Below are positions 8,403 to 17,045 of a DNA stretch of 64,000 nucleotides, piece after piece. Origin of the DNA: Xanthomonas sp. Lineage in GTDB: Bacteria > Pseudomonadota > Gammaproteobacteria > Xanthomonadales > Xanthomonadaceae. The stretch spans positions 62,001 to 126,000 of the forward strand of contig NZ_JAFIWC010000012.1 of NCBI RefSeq assembly GCF_017163755.1. Reading direction: 5' to 3'. The notes beneath the pieces were generated by a model. It was given only the letters and a program-made list of their open reading frames with translations, was not told where the DNA came from and searched no databases. How positions within the stretch are numbered: the first letter of the stretch is position 1; every line of letters starts with the position of its first letter. The position numbers were made by a program, and so were the translations under genes.

Positions 8403-9372
8403 AATCCCTGCCCCACCGCGTCGGTCCAGCCGCTGGATCTGGCTGCTGCTGGTCGTCGCCGTGCTGGCGGCACTGGCGTTGGCCGGCTGGCGCGGCTGGG
8501 AAGCGTGGCAGGCGCGCGCCGCGCGCGCGAGCGCCGTGCAGTCGGACCTGCAGCAGCAACTGCAGGCGCTGGAGCGCAACCTGGACGCCCTGCGCCGCGA
8601 CCAGCGCGCCACGGTCCAGCGGGTACAGGACGCGGCCAGCACCAACCGCGTGCTGCGCGACGAGATGCTCGGCCTGAGCCAGCGCAACGCGCTGCTCGAG
8701 GACAGCGTGGCCAGGCTCGCCGACCCGAACCGCCACGGCGCGCAGGCCTTGCGCCTGGACGAGGTCGAACTGCTGCTGAGCCAGGGCCAGCAGCGCCTGG
8801 CGATCGCCGGCGACGTGCAGGGCGCGCGGCGCGCCTACGCGCTGGCCGGCGGCGTGCTGGAAGGCGTGGACGATCCGACCTATCTCAACCTGCGCCAGGT
8901 GCTGCTGCAGGAGCGCACCGCGCTCGACGCGCTCGGCGACGGCCCGCAGGCGAGCCTGTCGGCGCGCCTGGACGCCTTCGCCGCCAGCCTGGACGCGTTG
9001 CCGGTCCAGCCCGCCGAACACGCGCAGCCGCCGCTGTGGCAGCGCCTGCTGGCGCCACTGGTCAAGATCCGCCCCACCCAGCCCGGCGTGCTCGTGGCCC
9101 GCTCCGAGCGGCTCGCCGCGCACGACGCGCTGCAGCTCGAATTGAGCCTGGCGCGCGCGGCGCTGGAGCGCGGCGACGGCAACGGCTACCGCGCCGCGCT
9201 GGACCGCGCCGCGACCTGGCTGCAGCGCCTGTGGCCGGATTCGGCGGCGCTGCGCGAGCGCCGCGCCACGCTCAAGGCCTTGCGCGACACCGCGCTGCGC
9301 CCGGCGATCGCCGAGCTGGGCACCACCTTGCAGCAACTGCGCAGCATGCGCGACGGGAGGACCGCACCATGA
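8395..9372 (+). CDS. hemX: HemX family protein (uroporphyrinogen-III C-methyltransferase-like)
   Basis: A 325-residue inner-membrane protein. A short cytoplasmic Pro/Arg-rich start is followed by one transmembrane helix (WIWLLLVVAVLAALALAG), then a long helical, coiled-coil-prone periplasmic region rich in Gln, Arg and Ala with a SVARLADPNRHGAQ segment. This is the usual HemX layout. HemX proteins are often labelled as methyltransferases but lack that fold; their role in haem synthesis is unclear. The ATG at 8395 has AAGGA eight bases upstream; two in-frame ATGs at 8386 and 8392 are alternatives. Its stop overlaps the hemY start (ATGA). Confidence 0.9.
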   Translation: MNEIPAPPRRSSRWIWLLLVVAVLAALALAGWRGWEAWQARAARASAVQSDLQQQLQALERNLDALRRDQRATVQRVQDAASTNRVLRDEMLGLSQRNALLEDSVARLADPNRHGAQALRLDEVELLLSQGQQRLAIAGDVQGARRAYALAGGVLEGVDDPTYLNLRQVLLQERTALDALGDGPQASLSARLDAFAASLDALPVQPAEHAQPPLWQRLLAPLVKIRPTQPGVLVARSERLAAHDALQLELSLARAALERGDGNGYRAALDRAATWLQRLWPDSAALRERRATLKALRDTALRPAIAELGTTLQQLRSMRDGRTAP

Positions 9373-10631
9373 AACCATTGCGCAGCGTGATCGTGCTGCT
9401 GATCGTGATCGCCCTGGGCGTGCTTGGCGCCCAGTTCCTGGCCCAGAACCACGTCCGCGACCTCGGCGAGGTCGTGGTCCGCGTCGGTGGCAACGACTAC
9501 ATCGCGCCGATGCCGCAGGCGGTATTGCTGCTGCTGATCGCGTTCCTGGTGCTGTGGCTGCTGTGCAGGCTGCTCGCGTTCCCGTTCCGCGCCTGGGGCC
9601 GGCACCGCCGCCAGCAGTCGCGCGCGCGCCTGATCGAGGGCCTGAGCGCGCTGCACAGCGGCCACTGGCAGCGCGCCGAGAAGCAGCTGAACGCGGCCGC
9701 CGACGACCCGCCGGTCAGCGCCATCGCGCTGGCCGCCGCGGTACGTGCCGCCGACGCGCGCGGCGATGCGGCCGCGGCGACGCAATACCTGCAGCGCCTG
9801 GCCGAGCGCGACGCCGGCGCGCATGCGCTGCTGCAGGCCGAGCGCCACCTGGCGCTGCAGCGTCCGGTCGATGCGATCAACGCGCTGGACGTGGCCGCGG
9901 CACAGCCGCTGCCGCCGCGCGGACTGTTGCTGCGCACCGAGGCGCTGACCCAGATCGGGCGCGCCGGCGAGGCCTACGGGCAGCTCGGCGCGCTCCGCCA
10001 GCAGCAGGCGCTGCCGCTGGACGCCAGCGCCGCGCTGGAATCGCGGCTGGCCGCGGCCGCGCTGCAGCAGGCCGCCGATGCCAACGAACTGGCCGAGCGC
10101 TGGGAAAGCCTGCCCAAGTCGCTGCGCAGCGAGCCGGCGGTGGTCGGCGCCTATGCCGTGCGCGCGGCGGCGCTGCGCTGGGACGAGGCGGCGCTGCGCA
10201 GCCTGGAGCAGGCGCTGGACACGCGCTGGGACGAATCGCTGGCCGCGCTGTACGGGCGCCTGCCGGTGGAGAAATACGACTCGCGCCGCGCCAGCGCGCA
10301 GCGCTGGCTGCAGGCGCATCCGCAGAGCCCGGCGCTGCTGGTGACCCTGGCGCGACTGGCGCGGCAGCAGCAGCAATGGCCGCTGGCCGAGGAGTTCCTG
10401 CACCGGGCGCTGGCGCAGGGCGCCGGCGCCGAGGCGTGGGAAGCGTTCGGCGACGGCTACGCCGAACATGGCGAAGCGGCGCTGGCGCAGCTGTGCTACG
10501 CGAACGCGCTGCGCGTGGGCCGCGGCGAGGCGCCGCTGCCATTGCCGCCACGCGCGCTGCGCGGCCAGATCCAGGACCTGGCGGTGGGCGAGGATCGCGA
10601 CGAGCACGGGCTGCCGCGGCTGCGCGAGTGA
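9369..10631 (+). CDS. hemY: Haem biosynthesis-associated TPR protein HemY
   Basis: A 420-residue membrane protein of the proteobacterial HemY family, not the Gram-positive protoporphyrinogen oxidase of the same name. Two transmembrane helices lie near residues 6-24 and 48-70, separated by a short loop, followed by a long cytoplasmic or periplasmic alpha-helical TPR-like region (LSALHSGHWQRAEKQLNAAA and later repeats). Its start overlaps the hemX stop by four bases, so translation is coupled. hemD, hemX and hemY form a probable operon, as in Pseudomonas and enterics. Confidence 0.92.
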   Translation: MKPLRSVIVLLIVIALGVLGAQFLAQNHVRDLGEVVVRVGGNDYIAPMPQAVLLLLIAFLVLWLLCRLLAFPFRAWGRHRRQQSRARLIEGLSALHSGHWQRAEKQLNAAADDPPVSAIALAAAVRAADARGDAAAATQYLQRLAERDAGAHALLQAERHLALQRPVDAINALDVAAAQPLPPRGLLLRTEALTQIGRAGEAYGQLGALRQQQALPLDASAALESRLAAAALQQAADANELAERWESLPKSLRSEPAVVGAYAVRAAALRWDEAALRSLEQALDTRWDESLAALYGRLPVEKYDSRRASAQRWLQAHPQSPALLVTLARLARQQQQWPLAEEFLHRALAQGAGAEAWEAFGDGYAEHGEAALAQLCYANALRVGRGEAPLPLPPRALRGQIQDLAVGEDRDEHGLPRLRE

Positions 10632-10786
10632 ACTGCGCGCGTGGATGAGTGGCCGACGCACGGCCCTGCGACGCGGCGCTGTGCGTGGCTCGGCGCCGCG
10701 CGTCGGCTGCGCGCAGGGGCGCGCGCCATCGCGATGGAGGATCGGCTGCGGCGCTGGCTACGTGGCGAGCCGGCGCCGGTCCGGCC

Positions 10787-11202
10787 TCAGCTGCGCAGGC
10801 CCGGCGGCAGCGGCGGCAAGCGGGCCAGGAACACATCGCACACACCGCGGTAGCGTGCATAGCCCTCGTCGATCCGCCGCGGGATCAGCAGCCGCGCGCC
10901 GTGGATGCCGACCACGAACATCGCCAGGAACAGCACGATGCCGACCACCACGCCGGCCTGCGCATCGATGACGCGGCCGATGGCATAGCCCAGCGCCGGC
11001 GGCAGCAGCACCCACCCGCCATCAGCAGCAGGAAGCCGTTGCGGCGGCGGCGGTGCGCCTGGCACAGCCCAAGCAGGTGCGCGCTGCGCTTGCGCACGAT
11101 CACCGCGACGATCGCGTAGATCAGCATGCTGACCAGCACCAGCAGCAACAGCCATGGCGTGTGCCAGTAGAACGTATGCGCGCTTTCGCGCCGTACCCTC
11201 AC
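10787..11202 (-). pseudogene. Frameshifted small membrane protein gene
   Basis: Two overlapping frames join into one protein. The upstream frame gives a membrane helix (TPWLLLLVLVSMLIYAIVAV) and RRRRNGFLLLMAGG. The downstream frame continues VLLPPALGYAIGRVIDAQAGV with another helix, then IPRRIDEGYARYRGVCDVF. The break lies at about 11010-11017. On the coding strand GGTGGGTGCTG would read through if the G run had one more base, so a single-base deletion (real or sequencing error) explains it. No ATG exists in the first frame. The GTG at 11202 lies inside a repeat element that abuts the 5' end, so the native start may be lost. Family unknown. Confidence 0.7.
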
Positions 11203-11299
11203 CCCAACCCCTCTCCCGGTGGGAGAGGGGCTTAAGCGCGCCGCGGCTGTTTCCTTCTCCCCTTGGGAGAAGGTGGCCCGCAGGGCCGGATGAGGGTGC
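11193..11299 (+). repeat. GTACCCTCA/TGAGGGTGC palindromic repeat, single copy
   Basis: A 107-base unit. The outer inverted repeat is GTACCCTCA ... TGAGGGTGC. Inside are two hairpins, CCCCTCTCCC/GGGAGAGGGG and CCTTCTCCC/GGGAGAAGG, plus GGCCCGCAGGGCC. The same unit is arrayed at 29496-30118 and occurs inverted at 62702-62804 and 62849-62973. Confidence 0.9.
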
Positions 11300-11569
11300 G
11301 GGCGGAGCCCCGTGCAGTCAGCTCAGCGAGACCTTACGCTCGTCCTAACACGCAGCGGCGGCGACGGCGTTGCCAAGCGCGGCTGCGCGGCGCGAATACG
11401 CCTGTGCCTGTGGGCTTGCGCCCGGCTTGCGCGCCGTGCCGCCGCGGCCCCCACCCACGCGACGGCAGGCGCTATCGGCCGGGCGCGGAAGCCGGCATAG
11501 CCGCGATCCGGAAGGCGGCAGCCTGCAGTGCGGAAAGGCCGGCCCTGCGCCGCCGGCGCCGTGGCGCCG

Positions 11570-12850
11570 TCAGCGCTCGACGATCGCCACCACGCCCATG
11601 CCGCCGGCGGTGCAGATCGAGATCAGGGCACGGCCGCCGCCGCGCTCCTGCAGCTGCTTGGCCACGGTGGCGACGATGCGCGCGCCGGTGGCGGCGAACG
11701 GATGCCCGGTGGCCAGCGACGAGCCCAGCGGATTGATCTTGGCCGGGTCGATCTGCCCCAGCGGCGCGTCCAGCCCGAGCCGGTTGCGGCAGTAGTCCTC
11801 GCTCTCCCAGGCGCGCAGCGTGCACAGCACCTGCGCGGCGAAGGCCTCGTGGATCTCGTAGATGTCGAAGTCCTGCAGGCTCAGGCCGTGGCGCTTGAGC
11901 ATGTCCGGCACGGCGATGGTCGGCGCCATCAGCAGGCCTTCGCCATGCACGAAGTCCACCGCCGCGACCTGCGCATCGCGCAGATAGGCCATCGGCACAT
12001 GCCCGTGCGCCTGCGCCCATTCCTCTGAGGCCAGCAGCACCGCAGCGGCGCCATCGGTCAGCGGCGTGGAGTTGGCGGCGGTCAGGGTGCCGCGGCCGCT
12101 GGTCTTGTCGAACGCCGGCTTCAGCGTGGCCAGCTTCTCCAGCGAGGTGTCGGCGCGCAGGATGTTGTCGCGCTCCACGCCGCGGAACGGGGCGATCAGG
12201 TCGGCGAAGAAGCCGCGCTCGTAGGCGGCGGCCAGCTTCTTGTGCGAGGACACCGCCCAGGCGTCCTGCGAGTCGCGCGCGATGTTCCACTGCTTGGCCA
12301 TGTCCTCGCAGTGGTCACCCATGCTCTTGCCGGTGCGCGGCTCGGCCACGCCGGGGAATTCGGGCTTGAGCTCGGCGAACTTGAAGCTGCGGGTCAGCGC
12401 GCGGATCTTGTCGCCGGTGGTCTTGGCGCGGTTGGCCGCCAGCAGCCTGGCGCGCAGCTTCTTGCCATAGACGATCGGCACCTCGGAGGTGGTGTCCGAG
12501 CCGCCGCCGATGCCCGAGTCGATCTGCCCCAGCGCGATCTTGTTGGCCACGGTGATGATGCTGTCCAGGCTGGTGCCGCAGGCGCGCTGCAGGGTGATGC
12601 CGGGCGTGAGCGGCGACAGGCCGGAGGACAGTGCCGCCTCGCGGCCCAGGTTCCAGTCGCTGGAGTGCTTGATCACCGCCCCCATCGCCACTTCGCCCAG
12701 CTGCTGGCCGTGCAGGCCGTAGCGTTCCACCAGCGCCCCGAGCGTCCGTACCGACATGCCGAGATTCCCCACATCCGCATATGCCGTGTTCTGCCGGCAA
12801 AACGGAATGCGGACGCCGCCGAGGATGGCGACGGGACGGGCTGCTGGCAT
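11570..12850 (-). CDS. Acetyl-CoA acetyltransferase / 3-ketoacyl-CoA thiolase (FadI-like)
   Basis: A 426-residue thiolase with all catalytic residues: nucleophile Cys91 in LQRACGTSLDS, His383 in GHPFAATGAR and Cys413 in CTAGGMG. It cleaves 3-ketoacyl-CoA or condenses acetyl-CoA. Length and the GIGGGSDTTSEVP loop resemble the FadI group of beta-oxidation thiolases, but no fadJ/fadB partner is adjacent, so the physiological direction is open. The ATG at 12850 has GAGGT six bases upstream and is preferred to the in-frame ATG at 12880. Divergent from the gene at 12952 with about 100 bases between. Confidence 0.93.
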   Translation of the reverse strand: MPAARPVAILGGVRIPFCRQNTAYADVGNLGMSVRTLGALVERYGLHGQQLGEVAMGAVIKHSSDWNLGREAALSSGLSPLTPGITLQRACGTSLDSIITVANKIALGQIDSGIGGGSDTTSEVPIVYGKKLRARLLAANRAKTTGDKIRALTRSFKFAELKPEFPGVAEPRTGKSMGDHCEDMAKQWNIARDSQDAWAVSSHKKLAAAYERGFFADLIAPFRGVERDNILRADTSLEKLATLKPAFDKTSGRGTLTAANSTPLTDGAAAVLLASEEWAQAHGHVPMAYLRDAQVAAVDFVHGEGLLMAPTIAVPDMLKRHGLSLQDFDIYEIHEAFAAQVLCTLRAWESEDYCRNRLGLDAPLGQIDPAKINPLGSSLATGHPFAATGARIVATVAKQLQERGGGRALISICTAGGMGVVAIVER

Positions 12851-12951
12851 GGGATTACCTCGCATGAGGGTCGGGGACATGACCTGCACGTTAGCGCAGG
12901 CATAATGAAGCGAGTGTAGCTTTGCGCCCGCGACGGGCCAACCGCCAAACG

Positions 12952-13836
12952 ATGAGCCAAGCCGATACCAGCACCAACGCCCGGGGCGTGATCGCCCTCG
13001 AACTCGCCGGAGGCGCGGCACCGGCGCACGCGGCCCTGCCGCATGCGCTGGCCGGCGAACTGGCCGAGAAGGTCGGCCGCGACCTGGCGCAACTGGTGCC
13101 GGCGGTGCGCGAACTGGAGCTGAGCCTGGCCGGCGCCCATTTCGACCCGGCGGAGGTGCTGCGCCCGGGCTGGCCGATGCACCGCCGCCTGGACGAGCTG
13201 CGCGCCCGCGCCCCCGGCCGCGATGCCGGCCCGCGCCTGCTGGCCTTCGGCGCCGACGCCGATGGCAGCGTGCCGCTGCCGTTCCAGGCCGACGCCGCGC
13301 TGCTCGGCGGCGCGCTGCGGGTGGTGCCATTCCTGCTCAGCGGCCCGGCCGAGACGGTGCGTCCGGTCGCCGACGCGCTGGAAGAGCGGCTGCTGGCGCA
13401 GGGCATGGCGCAGCCGGACACCGCGCTGCTCGCGCAGCAGGCGTTCGGCGCGCAGATCGAGCACGCGCGCTACCTGACCGGCAACGACCTGGCCGCGATG
13501 ATGTCGATGCAGTACGACAACCAGGGCCTGGCGCCGCTGTGGCCGCTGATCGAGACCGCGCTGCTGGCGCCGGACCAGGAAGAGTGGCTGGCCGCCCCGC
13601 CCGAGCCGCTGCTGCGCTACCGCGGCGGGGAGGTGCGCATGGCCCTGTTCGACCCAGCCAGCTGGTGCGCGCATTACGCCTACGACCGGCAGGACTGCGA
13701 GCGCCTGCAGCGCGTCTACGAACAATACCTGGCGCGCCAGCGGCAGCTGGCCGCGGTGCTGGAGGCGCACGGCGTGCCGGTGCTGTACGTGCACTGCGAG
13801 GCCGGGCAGGACGCGAGGCAGGCGCTGGCGGCCTGA
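12952..13836 (+). CDS. Conserved hypothetical protein
   Basis: A 294-residue soluble protein without signal peptide or membrane helices; I do not recognise its family. The N-terminal part is Ala/Leu-rich, with EKVGRDLAQLVPAVRELELS. The middle has RLLAFGADADGSVPLPFQAD, suggesting a compact alpha/beta domain. The C-terminal third is helical (CERLQRVYEQYLARQRQLAAVLE) and ends GVPVLYVHCEAGQDARQALAA. Its shared promoter region with the divergent thiolase suggests common regulation. A CATAAT at 12901-12906 is a possible -10 box. Confidence 0.8.
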   Translation: MSQADTSTNARGVIALELAGGAAPAHAALPHALAGELAEKVGRDLAQLVPAVRELELSLAGAHFDPAEVLRPGWPMHRRLDELRARAPGRDAGPRLLAFGADADGSVPLPFQADAALLGGALRVVPFLLSGPAETVRPVADALEERLLAQGMAQPDTALLAQQAFGAQIEHARYLTGNDLAAMMSMQYDNQGLAPLWPLIETALLAPDQEEWLAAPPEPLLRYRGGEVRMALFDPASWCAHYAYDRQDCERLQRVYEQYLARQRQLAAVLEAHGVPVLYVHCEAGQDARQALAA

Positions 13837-13927
13837 AGCGACGCCGGGAACCGCCGTTGTCGGTGGACGACCCCGTCCCTTCTTCGGAAAGCGCGTGCAC
13901 AAAGGGACCGGCCGGTTTTTAACTGCG

Positions 13928-13963
13928 ATAGCGGACGGGCGCCAGCGCGCGCCCGTCCGCTAT
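13928..13963. repeat. 15-bp perfect inverted repeat
   Basis: Arms at 13928-13942 and 13949-13963 (ATAGCGGACGGGCGC and its complement) surround a six-base loop. It lies between the convergent ends of the gene at 12952-13836 and sodC. There is no T-tract on either side, so if it is a terminator it is not a canonical one. Confidence 0.6.
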
Positions 13964-13985
13964 TGGAGCGGCTGCCGCCGCTCGC

Positions 13986-14645
13986 CTACTGTGCCGCAGC
14001 GCCCGCAGGTGCCGGCGTCGCAGCGCTGGCATTGCCCTTGATCACGCCGCAGGCCAGGCGGCCGCCGGCGTTGCCGGTGGGCTGGGTCTTGTAGTCGTCC
14101 GGATCGGCGTGGACGATCACCGCGTGGTTGAGGATGTCGAAGCCGTCGCCCTTGCCGATGTTGACGTTGTTGGACACCGGCGCGTCGATCGTGGCCTTGC
14201 CCTCGGCGTCGGCCTTCAGGTTGGGCATGTCGCCGCCGTGGTGCGGATCGGCGCCGACCTGGCCGTGGTCGGCCTTGGCCGGGTTGAAGTGGCCGCCGGC
14301 GCTGCTGCCGTCGGGCGCGCTGCAGTCGCCGAACTCGTGGATGTGGAAGCCGTGCTCGCTGTTGGGCTTGAGCCCGGTGACGGTGCCGGCGACGTGCACG
14401 GCGCCGTTGACCACGTTGAAGCTGACTTCGCCGGCGACCTGGTTGCCCTGGGTCGGGCTCAACGCGGCGGTGGCGCTGGCCGCCGCCTGGGCCGCGGGCG
14501 GGGTGGCCGGCGCCGGTTCGGCGGCGGGCGCGGCGGCAGGCGGCTGCGCCGCGCTCGCCGGGGCGTCGGCGGCGGGCTCTTCGCGTTTGCACGCGCCCAG
14601 GGCGAGGGTCGTGGCCAGGAACAGGGCGGTGGGCAGAATACGCAT
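13986..14645 (-). CDS. sodC: Cu/Zn superoxide dismutase lipoprotein
   Basis: A 219-residue periplasmic or outer-membrane lipoprotein. The signal peptide ends in a lipobox, LGAC, with Cys19. An Ala/Pro-rich linker follows to about residue 65, then a complete SodC domain. Metal ligands are in HGFHIHEFGDC, GGHFNP, HHGGDMPNL and VHADPDDY, and a disulfide Cys pair is in GDC and ACGVI. It converts superoxide to peroxide and oxygen outside the cytoplasm. AGGAG precedes the ATG at 14645. A second sodC lies 69 bases upstream on the same strand; the two domains are clearly related but well diverged. Confidence 0.95.
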   Translation of the reverse strand: MRILPTALFLATTLALGACKREEPAADAPASAAQPPAAAPAAEPAPATPPAAQAAASATAALSPTQGNQVAGEVSFNVVNGAVHVAGTVTGLKPNSEHGFHIHEFGDCSAPDGSSAGGHFNPAKADHGQVGADPHHGGDMPNLKADAEGKATIDAPVSNNVNIGKGDGFDILNHAVIVHADPDDYKTQPTGNAGGRLACGVIKGNASAATPAPAGAAAQ

Positions 14646-14714
14646 GGGAGGTTCTCCTTGCTGGGGGCCGCGGGATGCGACGGACATGCCGGGACCGGCC
14701 CGGCGGATGTTCGG

Positions 14715-15287
14715 TTAGCGGAGCACGCGGATCACGCCGCAGGCCACGCGCGCGCCGGCATTGCCGGCCGGCTGGCTGCGGTAGTCGTCCGGGTCGGCGT
14801 GCACGACCAGCGCGCGCCCGGCGATGTCGGTCGCCGCGCCGCCGCCGAGCACCACGCCGTGGAGCACCAGGTCCACCTGGGCCACGCCCTCGGCATTGGC
14901 GTTGAGGTTGTCCATGTCGCCGGCATGGTGCGGGCCATGGCCGGCGCGCCCGTGCGGCGTACCGAGCGGGTTGAAATGGCCGCCGGCGCTGCTGGCGTCG
15001 GCGGCGCTGCAGTCGCCGCGCTCGTGCACGTGGAAGGCGAACGCGCGGTTGCGCGGCAGGCCGCCGAGGGTACCGGTGATGCGCACGCCGTCGCCGGCCG
15101 GCACCAGCAGCACCTTGCCGCTGACCAGGCTGCCCGACGCCGACGCCAGTACCGCCTGCGCCTGTTGCGCGGTGCTCACCGGCGCCGGTGCCGGCGCGGC
15201 GGGCGGCGCGGGCGGCGCCGGTGGCGTGCTGCTGCAGGCGGCCAGCAGCAGCGCGCTTGCCATCGTCGAATACAGCCTGTAACGCAT
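14715..15287 (-). CDS. sodC: Second Cu/Zn superoxide dismutase lipoprotein
   Basis: A 190-residue lipoprotein with a lipobox LLAAC (Cys18), a short Pro/Ala linker and a full SodC domain. Ligand motifs FHVHERGDC, GGHFNPLGTPHG, HHAGDMDNL and VVHADPDDY and the closing disulfide VACGVI are intact. Compared with the downstream copy the linker is shorter and the metal-loop sequence differs, so this is an old duplication. AAGGAGG directly upstream is a near-perfect ribosome site for the ATG at 15287. It is probably co-transcribed with the next sodC. Confidence 0.95.
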   Translation of the reverse strand: MRYRLYSTMASALLLAACSSTPPAPPAPPAAPAPAPVSTAQQAQAVLASASGSLVSGKVLLVPAGDGVRITGTLGGLPRNRAFAFHVHERGDCSAADASSAGGHFNPLGTPHGRAGHGPHHAGDMDNLNANAEGVAQVDLVLHGVVLGGGAATDIAGRALVVHADPDDYRSQPAGNAGARVACGVIRVLR

Positions 15288-15445
15288 CGATGCCTCCTTG
15301 AATCGGGCAGAACCTAGAGAGATGGCCGTGCAAGCCCCATGAAGGTGCGCGCGCCAGGGCCGCAGTCTAACCGCACGGCCGGACGCGGCCGTTTGCTGCG
15401 ATGTGTCAAGCCTCGCGTCGGCGCTGCGCCTATAGTCCGGGCGCC

Positions 15446-15976
15446 ATGACCACCCGCAAACTACGTCCCCCGCTGGTGGCGAACGCATGGCCGGGCGGGT
15501 CGCTGACCGCGCTGTACCAGCGCTGCCGGCCGGCGCTGATGTCGTTCTTCCGCCGCCGCGTCGCCGATCCCAGCGAGGCCGAGGACCTGACCCACCAGCT
15601 GTTCGCCAACCTCGCCGCGTCCCCGGGCGCGGTGTGCGACGACGGCTACCTGTTCCGCAGCGCCGCCAACCTGCTGCGCGACCGCGCGCGCCGCGAGAAG
15701 GTGCGCGCGCTGCACCGGCAGCATGCGCCGGCCGAGCGCGGCGTGGAGACGCTGGACCCGCCGCGGGTGCTGGCCGGGCGCCAGGCGCTGGGCGAAGTCG
15801 CCGATGCGCTGGAGAAGCTGGCGCCGCGCACCCGGGCGATCTTCCTGCAGTTCCGCCTGGAGAACATGAGCCAGGCGCAGATCGCGCGGTGCTACGGCAT
15901 TTCGGTCAGCGCGGTGCAGAAGCACCTGCTGCGGGCGATGACCGAGCTGGCGGAATTGATGGAGCAGGCGCCATGA
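15446..15976 (+). CDS. ECF-type RNA polymerase sigma factor (FecI-like)
   Basis: A 176-residue sigma factor with the two ECF regions: sigma-2 (LYQRCRPALMSFFRRRVADPSEAEDLTHQLFANL) and sigma-4 (LEKLAPRTRAIFLQFRLENMSQAQIARCYGISVSAVQKHLLRAM). The size and the following fecR-like gene place it in the FecI group, which is switched on by ligand-loaded TonB receptors. Its stop overlaps the next start (ATGA). It probably drives its own cluster, including the receptor at 17046. Confidence 0.92.
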   Translation: MTTRKLRPPLVANAWPGGSLTALYQRCRPALMSFFRRRVADPSEAEDLTHQLFANLAASPGAVCDDGYLFRSAANLLRDRARREKVRALHRQHAPAERGVETLDPPRVLAGRQALGEVADALEKLAPRTRAIFLQFRLENMSQAQIARCYGISVSAVQKHLLRAMTELAELMEQAP

Positions 15977-16932
15977 GCGGCGAATCGGCCGCCCAGGCCG
16001 CCGCGCGCTGGTGCCTGCTGCTGGCCACGGGCGAACCGTCGTCCGCGCAGCGGCAGGCGCTGGACGCGTGGCTGCAGGCCGATCCCGAACACGCGCGCCT
16101 GCTGCAGCGCGCGCGCCGCGCCTGGGCGCTGACCGGCGCGGCGGCGCAGCACCCGCGCGTGCAGGCGCTGCGCGCCGCGGCGCGTGCCGATGCGCGGCGC
16201 GCGCCGCGTCCGCTGGCCTGGGCGGTCGCGGCCAGCGTGGCGCTGGCCGCGTTCGGCGCATGGTGGATGCTGGCGCCCGACGTCTACCGCACCGGCCTGG
16301 CCGAACAGCGCGAGGTGGTGCTGGACGACGGCTCGCGGATCGCGCTGGATGCCGACAGCCAAGTGGAGGTGCATTACCGCAGCCGGCTGCGCGAGCTGCG
16401 GCTGCGCCGCGGCCGCGCCGCGTTCACCGTGGCCAGGCAGCGCGAGCGCCCGTTCGTGGTCGAGGCCGGCGACAGCCGGGTGGTCGCCACCGGCACCGTG
16501 TTCAGCGTCGAGCGGGTCGGCACGCAGGTCCGGGTGGCGCTGTACGAAGGCAGCGTGGAGGTCCAGGCCGGCGGCCGCAGCGTGGCGCGGCAGGCGCCCG
16601 CGCCGCAGCCGCTGGCCGCCGGCCAGGCCTGGACCTCGCCCGCCGGCGACGCCGGCCGCGCGCGCATCGTCCGCGTCGATCCGGCGCAGGACCAGGCCTG
16701 GCGCAGCGGGCTGCTGCTGTTCGACGACGAGCCGCTGGCCGCGGCGGTGGCGCGGGTGAACCGCTACAGCCCGGTCCCGCTGGAGCTGAGCGAGGCCGCC
16801 GCCGCGCGGCCGCTGCGGGTCAGCGGCATGTTCAGGGCCGGCGACAGCGCCGCCTTCGTCTCCGGGGTGACCGCGGTGCTGCCGCTGCGCTCGCGGCCGC
16901 GCGGCGACGCGGTGGTGCTCGAGCCGCGCTGA
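15973..16932 (+). CDS. FecR-family anti-sigma factor / transmembrane sensor
   Basis: A 319-residue single-pass inner-membrane protein. The cytoplasmic DUF4880-like helix region (residues 1-75, AARWCLLLATGEPSS...ALDAWLQADPEHARL) binds the sigma factor. A membrane helix lies near residues 78-98, followed by the periplasmic FecR domain (REVVLDDGSRIALDADSQVEV) and a C-terminal STN-like tail. It transmits the signal from the TonB receptor to the sigma factor. Start and stop overlaps show translational coupling with the sigma gene. Confidence 0.93.
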   Translation: MSGESAAQAAARWCLLLATGEPSSAQRQALDAWLQADPEHARLLQRARRAWALTGAAAQHPRVQALRAAARADARRAPRPLAWAVAASVALAAFGAWWMLAPDVYRTGLAEQREVVLDDGSRIALDADSQVEVHYRSRLRELRLRRGRAAFTVARQRERPFVVEAGDSRVVATGTVFSVERVGTQVRVALYEGSVEVQAGGRSVARQAPAPQPLAAGQAWTSPAGDAGRARIVRVDPAQDQAWRSGLLLFDDEPLAAAVARVNRYSPVPLELSEAAAARPLRVSGMFRAGDSAAFVSGVTAVLPLRSRPRGDAVVLEPR

Positions 16933-17045
16933 CCCGCCGCGCCCGCGGCGCCGCAGGTGTGGGTTTGCCGCGCTCGTGCGTTGTCTTCTGGCGAGAGCGG
17001 TGGCGCACCCGTGCTGCCGTGCCTGCCATGAGGAGAGAGCCCGTC

